From: Ridgeia piscesae
Taxonomy: Eukaryota; Annelida; Polychaeta; Sabellida; Siboglinidae
Length of the DNA: 64,000 bases
Direction of reading: 5' to 3'
Assembly (NCBI GenBank): GCA_025642075.2
Contig: JAODUO010000148.1
Location: 176,001-240,000 of the forward strand
Shown: positions 59,792-64,000 of the stretch, piece by piece
How positions within the stretch are numbered: the stretch's first letter is position 1
Layout: every line of letters begins with the position of its first letter
Program-made: the position numbers and the translations under genes
The notes under the pieces: model-generated
The model's input: the letters and a program-made list of their open reading frames with translations, nothing else
What the model was told of the DNA's origin: nothing
Database searches by the model: none

Positions 59792-60603
59792 TAAACCTTC
59801 GTTGGAACATCACGAACATGTGATTATACTTATAAAGATTGCATACTGTATAGATTACACTTGATATAAATGATGAATTATACTGTTTCACCTGTTTGCC
59901 ATTCATAACTATTTGTCACAAGTACACGGAGAGTAATACTGTTGTAATCTTTAATCTTGTGATGAGCGGCTTATGTTTGACTAGGCACCGTCTCCACATT
60001 TACAAATATCACATTCACCAAGCTCAAAAGTATTCGAAACAGATTCTCATGCCGGAATGCAAACAAAAAGGAAGGTGAAGTGAAAATACTCATGACAGGC
60101 GTAATAGCCTCTTTGGACCCTAAACGTGAGGAGCGCGAGCATTTTCAGAGACAAGCACGTCGACATAAGTGGCCACTGTTTCGACTCGAGTCCGACACAT
60201 CTTTCTGCTTACGTCGGCCAAACAATAAGAAGCGGCACCCGGCGCGTTACTGGCGGCGAAGACATGTATCACATTAGGTGCTACTTAATTTTGGAGTGAG
60301 CCTCGACGAAACTACGTTATCGCCGTGACTAACGAAGACTAATCTGATGGAATCTTCCCCCACATGAGATTGTCGCCGGTCGGTCAACTCCCTTCCGGTT
60401 TTCTCTCTGCGGTCGATTGGGCTCCCTGCATGTGTCTCTGTTGGTCTTGGTTTTAACCCAAAGATCCACCACATTACGCTTCAGTTTGTTAAAATTCATT
60501 GATTGCATGTAACAACCGTTCAAACACGCAGTTATGTTTCCTCATACTTTGCTAGCAACTACTTTCATAATAACTTTAACGGCGGATGAATACATGTCCT
60601 TAG
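57259..60603 (+). other. Intron between version B exons 13 and 14
   Basis: It contains TA runs at 59088-59226, about 59390-59480 and 59557-59584, and the perfect 107-bp inverted repeat at 59591-59910. A somewhat GC-richer block at 60070-60500 has short frames on both strands that I cannot assign. Confidence 0.5.
59591..59910. repeat. Perfect 107-bp inverted repeat around a (TA)n centre
   Basis: 59591-59697 and 59804-59910 are exact reverse complements over all 107 positions (outer end agttatgaatggcaaacagg, inner end gtgatgttcc). The 106-nt spacer is mostly TA repeat. A partial third copy (cacttgatataaatga) lies near 59508. No coding meaning: the same 34-codon peptide appears from both strands because of the palindrome. 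Confidence 0.97.
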
Positions 60604-61136
60604 GTCTGGAGCACGCCCTGAACCGTCTGCCACCGGAGGGCGCCAGCCGCGAGAAACGACGAGTACATCACAGTTCACCGCAGCTGTCCCAGGGCTGCAG
60701 CCGGTCAGATGTCCGCTCCACCAGGGACAAGGCGGACCTTCGCGGGAACTCGGACCCGAGACCACGCTACCAACGTTCCTCGAACGCAGCCACCATAGCA
60801 AACGGGAGACGGCGAGGCGACAGTGGCGCTACACAGCGGAGTCGTTTGGCATCGGGACCGCCGCGGACGCCGTCGCGGCGCTGCACGCCGCCGTCGTCAC
60901 GTGACACGGCCGGCGACGGTGTCAACAACTGTCCCGAGTGTCGCGGCTTGCACTCATCTCTGGCGGGCAGGCGACGACCGAACAGACCGCGACCACACTG
61001 TGGCGTGCCACCTCTTGACCTGTCCAGTTTACATCTGGACAGCGACGAGGAGCAGCATTCGGACAAGCGGAAAGAGCCGCCGGGTAGGCGCAACCGGCGC
61101 CACGGGCTCACGACGCCATTGTTACGCCGAGCGTAA
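60604..61136 (+). CDS. ZDHHC1: ZDHHC1-like last exon, version B
   Basis: The acceptor is tacatgtccttag|GT and the frame runs to the TAA at 61134-61136. It encodes 176 residues after the shared Gly, starting LEHALNRLPPEGASREKRRV. It is very basic (many Arg, RRRPNRPRP) and ends with GVPPLDLSSLHLDSDEEQHS and a basic close. VPPLDLS followed by Ser and acidic residues matches last exon A, and the phase joins to exon 13B. The coding stretch is GC-rich and CpG-rich compared with its surroundings. Confidence 0.72.
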
Positions 61137-61397
61137 TGGCGTCGTCTTTCAGTCGAGGTGCACATCTGATGACGGTCGATTTGTTGCTTCTCTGTATATC
61201 TACATTGCATTTAAATTACACTCCTAGGTTCAAACGACATTAACTTAACCTCGAGATCAGTTGCGTGTTCAAACTATGTGTTTGCTCCAATTTGATTACC
61301 TTTACCTACCAGTATGTTGTCAAAGGTGACATTTTGTATCATTAGTTAGACCCTCTACACTTAATCTCAGGTACTCGTCCGGTTACGTTGGGGGTTT

Positions 61398-61403
61398 AAT
61401 AAA
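61398..61403 (+). terminator. Candidate polyadenylation signal for the version B 3' end
   Basis: AATAAA in ggggtttaataaacattttt, about 260 nt after the stop of last exon B. Confidence 0.45.
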
Positions 61404-62265
61404 CATTTTTATTTCTGTAGACATAGTAAGGCATAGCATTTAGTATCACATTTCCTCTATCGTATCGCTTTCACACATTTGTATCCCAGTCAAGTGTTTT
61501 ATTTAATCTAAATATTTGTATGCAGTGTAAAGTCATAGACTTCCGACGTCCACAAAGTTTTCCGGATGTGATCGAGTTACCATAACATGGCTCATATCCT
61601 AAGCTACTGTGTAGGTATATCCCCTTTCATCTGGCACTAATCTATATGCAGTGTGTCTGTTTATAGGCAACTGACCTGTTCTTCCTATCATATGTATTTT
61701 ATAATGGAAACAATGGCCAACACTTGCCTATTCCCGCTGGCACACACCATGAGACACCGCGTAGCCTGTATTTACTTGTACCTAAGTAAAGGCAATCCTC
61801 CCTGAATTTCGAAAGTATTTACCCCAACATCCACGAAAAGCCACGTCAACTTTGTTATCAAACGCCGAACAGTGCACAGTGGTAACTTCAGCTCTCAGTT
61901 CTCAGTTGCCTCTGAAGACGGCAGCAGCGAAACCAAGACAGAACCAGTCGCTGACGACAGAACACAGCCGTGACGAGAAGACAAGTACAATCGGTAGTGT
62001 CTACACTGGAGACAGCTCTTGACGGCGCCAACCAGTAGGTGGGCGGTGACCTACGACACGTGTCCAGCGTCTTGAGAACGATGACCACGAGGCGTGTGAT
62101 GCGACACGGGGAAACATCTAACCAAGTTCTTCTTTGGAAGCCCTCGGTCTCTCGGAAAGAGGTTGTCTAAGCGGGACTTGTTGTTGTCCTCTTGGCATCC
62201 CTGTCGTCAGGGGTGATGTTGGCCATGGTTACTGTCGTCTTTTTCTTCGTCTTTCCTCTCCTCAC
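61404..62265. other. Intergenic stretch, nothing recognised
   Basis: AT-neutral sequence with only short frames. A block at 61870-62100 is moderately CpG-rich but carries no identifiable exon. Confidence 0.4.
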
Positions 62266-62515
62266 TTTTCTCTCACCACGTTGACTATCAACAGTCTCCA
62301 GCTCCTTCTATATTTTCCTGTTGTTCTCCATTCTCCTTCCACTCTTTCCAGGTGTCTCTTAACACAGTCCTCCCATCGCATTTTAGGTGTTCCTCACCTC
62401 CTTTTACCCTCCACTTACTGGGCATCTGATCTCTTTGTCAATCTTCCATCTCCCATTCTTTCCACATGACCGGCCCATTTCAACCTATTCCTCACCAAAT
62501 TCTTCTTAAAACATT
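62266..62515 (-). pseudogene. LINE 3'-end fragment
   Basis: The minus-strand translation gives KKNLVRNRLKWAGHVERMGD, a stop, then GTPKMRWEDCVKRHLERVEG and later RRSWRLLIVNVVREK. This is the C-terminal end typical of LINE ORF2 proteins (L-K-W-x-G-H-V-x-R-M, R-W-x-D-C-V). In-frame stops show it is dead. Confidence 0.75.
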
Positions 62516-62954
62516 ATTTCACTCACAGCTATCTAGCTGCCAAAATGACCAACAGAGACCAGCGGAGGAGACTCATCATGTCATCACATTAAGTGGGTGA
62601 CATGAATAAGTAACTGATAAGTAAGCAAATAATGAAGTAATTGACTGTGCAGGACGCGCCACGGACAAAGACACTTGTTGTGGGTGTCGTCGTTCTCTGT
62701 GTCAGACCATTGCTGTGAGTGCGCGATGCGTTTGATTGTCCCTGTGCTCACCTACTACATTGGCATATGGAAACTGCCGCCAACTGAGTGGATTAAAGTC
62801 GATGTTGTAGATATTTGTCAGCTGAGACAGGCAGACCAGCATCGCATTCTCTTATCTGCACCAACACCCTGTCACACGTGTATGCGGGCAGCCACTATGG
62901 CGCAAAGTTGGTATGCCATAAATTTTTGGTTGGAGTCATTTCGGACACTTGCCC

Positions 62955-63115
62955 CAAATATCACGTGAAAACCCTGCTCACGCTGACGACAGAACATGTT
63001 TGGGCCCGGTTAGCTGACTGGCTGGTGGAACACAACCAATTACCCTAGACAGGGAACAAAGGGAAGTCGGAAATTGTATTCACAACCAACAAGACCTGCA
63101 GTGGTGTCGAACATA
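62955..63115 (+). pseudogene. Possible LINE reverse-transcriptase fragment
   Basis: It encodes EHVWARLADWLVEHNQLP, a stop, then GKSEIVFTTNKTCSGVEH. The pattern L-x-x-W-L-x-x-N-x-L...K-S-E-x-x-x-F-T-T follows the FADD block in many non-LTR reverse transcriptases. It is short and interrupted, so the call is moderate. Confidence 0.5.
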
Positions 63116-63139
63116 TGACAGAAAGCAATGCAAGAACAT

Positions 63140-63445
63140 TGTAAAAGGTAAGTTCTTATATAGCGCAATATCCTATTCTCAGGATTGTCCAAAGCGCTTT
63201 ACTCCCTGTTCAATCGAAAACCATCTCGACTTCTCTGGGAAATGTCTAGCCACGCTGCAATTAAAGCGCGAAGACTATTCATACACAAATGTCCGTCAGT
63301 GTCTATAGCCAGGTATTCATTAGTACAGCTGAGTGAATTGGAGCAATGTAGAGCGAAACAATTTGCCCAATGTCAGACACGGCAACACACGATTAGAACC
63401 CGGATTTTCTTAGTCGGGAATCCAAAGTTCGCGCTACCGCACCAA
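63140..63445 (-). mobile_element. tRNA-derived SINE, copy 2
   Basis: On the minus strand a weak A box (ggtagcgcgaac, near 63437-63427) and a B box GGGTTCTAATCG (63401-63390) form the head. The body runs down to about 63140 and shares caaagcg, ctttactccc and cacgctgcaattaa with the copy near 43 kb. Its 3' end reads tatagcgcaatatcctattc in the opposite sense. Confidence 0.7.
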
Positions 63446-63689
63446 TACATTGCCCGAAACCCACAACATACGGAGCGAACAAAACCGCCTGTTCAAAAAA
63501 AGCAGTGACGCAGCCGTCGCTTCCGACACTTCAAGTTGTACCATCTTCAAACCGATATTTCTATTGACGTGCCTTTTTATCTCGATCGGTTTCTAATTGA
63601 TTTACCAAATCACACTCGCGTGGACACGCACACGTATATACATTTTGATGCATGTGTCTACAGAGTAAACTCTACGCCCGATAACGGAC

Positions 63690-64000
63690 CGAAATACGAC
63701 GGCGGAAGTAATGAGCCGGCGGATGCTGACCGGAAGACTCATCCGTCATCGCTATCTCCGTCCGGCCTCGTCCTCAGGCGCAAGACGGTCGATCGACCTG
63801 GCGCGTGCCTCCACGTGCACTGATTGGACGACGTTGCATAATGTTGACACAATGGTAAACGCTCGAGTAATTGGAAGATAATCTAATAAGTTCGCGCTAC
63901 GGAGCGGCAAGTGAGCACCGCCAGGGCCGGTACAGCGCAACGTCCAGTCGGTACAGCACGACTCATATGGGCGACAGTATGACACGACGCCCAGGCATCA
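63690..64000. promoter_or_regulatory. CpG-rich end of the window, possible promoter region
   Basis: CpG dinucleotides are denser here than in most of the window, and an inverted CCAAT box (tgattggacg, near 63820) is present. No exon can be called; a promoter of a gene outside the window is possible. Confidence 0.2.

Noticed and set aside
59595..59906. Two proteins with the same 34-residue start on opposite strands
   Set aside because: The identity is produced by the perfect inverted repeat, not by gene duplication.
60070..60523. Short Arg-rich frames on both strands upstream of last exon B
   Set aside because: No family similarity; the true acceptor at 60601-60603 lies downstream, and these frames do not join it with support.
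57181..61136. A complete second ZDHHC gene
   Set aside because: No exon encoding membrane helices or the DHHC core is found between 51019 and 57181, so only the 3' end is duplicated.

Overview
This is a eukaryotic, intron-rich and AT-rich window. It is packed with long microsatellites, minisatellites and decayed transposons, and has no bacterial-style operons. The repeats (MULE-domain transposase remnant, non-LTR retrotransposon 3' ends, tRNA-derived SINEs, hAT-like and TA-target MITEs) and the divergence of the proteins suggest an invertebrate, most likely a mollusc or other lophotrochozoan. That placement is inference. Nearly all long open frames here are translations of simple repeats. The real genes are split into short exons and were found by following splice sites, phases and protein similarity.

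Region 1 (about 0.3-4.5 kb, minus strand) holds a small five-exon gene for a 118-residue, probably type III membrane protein. It joins in phase across four introns. Its N-terminal cysteine module has the Cys spacing and the D-x-L motif of the BCMA/TACI/BAFF-R branch of TNF receptors. It is followed by one membrane helix and a short tail without a death domain.

Region 2 (4.9-15.3 kb) shows no host gene. It holds a 60-bp array, an 18-bp array, a broken MULE transposase, LINE fragments, a 1.19-kb TIR element with a TA target duplication, a fold-back pair of arms, and microsatellites.

Region 3 (about 15.5-61.4 kb, plus strand) is one large gene for a ZDHHC1/ZDHHC11-type protein S-acyltransferase. 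A probable untranslated first exon lies near 15.5 kb, followed by 14 coding exons from 19373 to 51019 that give a 651-residue protein in phase (four membrane helices, Cys-rich DHHC domain, polybasic and Ser-rich tail). A second, homologous pair of last exons (57181-57258 and 60604-61136) lies downstream with the same phases. It implies an alternative 665-residue isoform or a partial 3' duplication. Three of its introns carry multi-kilobase minisatellites: a 49-bp unit at 27.3-32.2 kb, a 43-bp unit at 38.6-41 kb and a 24-bp unit at 44.4-46.9 kb. The first is an amplification of the gene's own exon/5' splice-site junction.

Region 4 (61.4-64 kb) holds LINE 3' fragments, a tRNA-derived SINE and a CpG-rich end with no gene I can call.

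The two host genes are unrelated in sequence. Mammalian ZDHHC1 has been linked to innate immune signalling and the TNF-receptor branch to immune-cell survival; any functional link between them here would be speculation.
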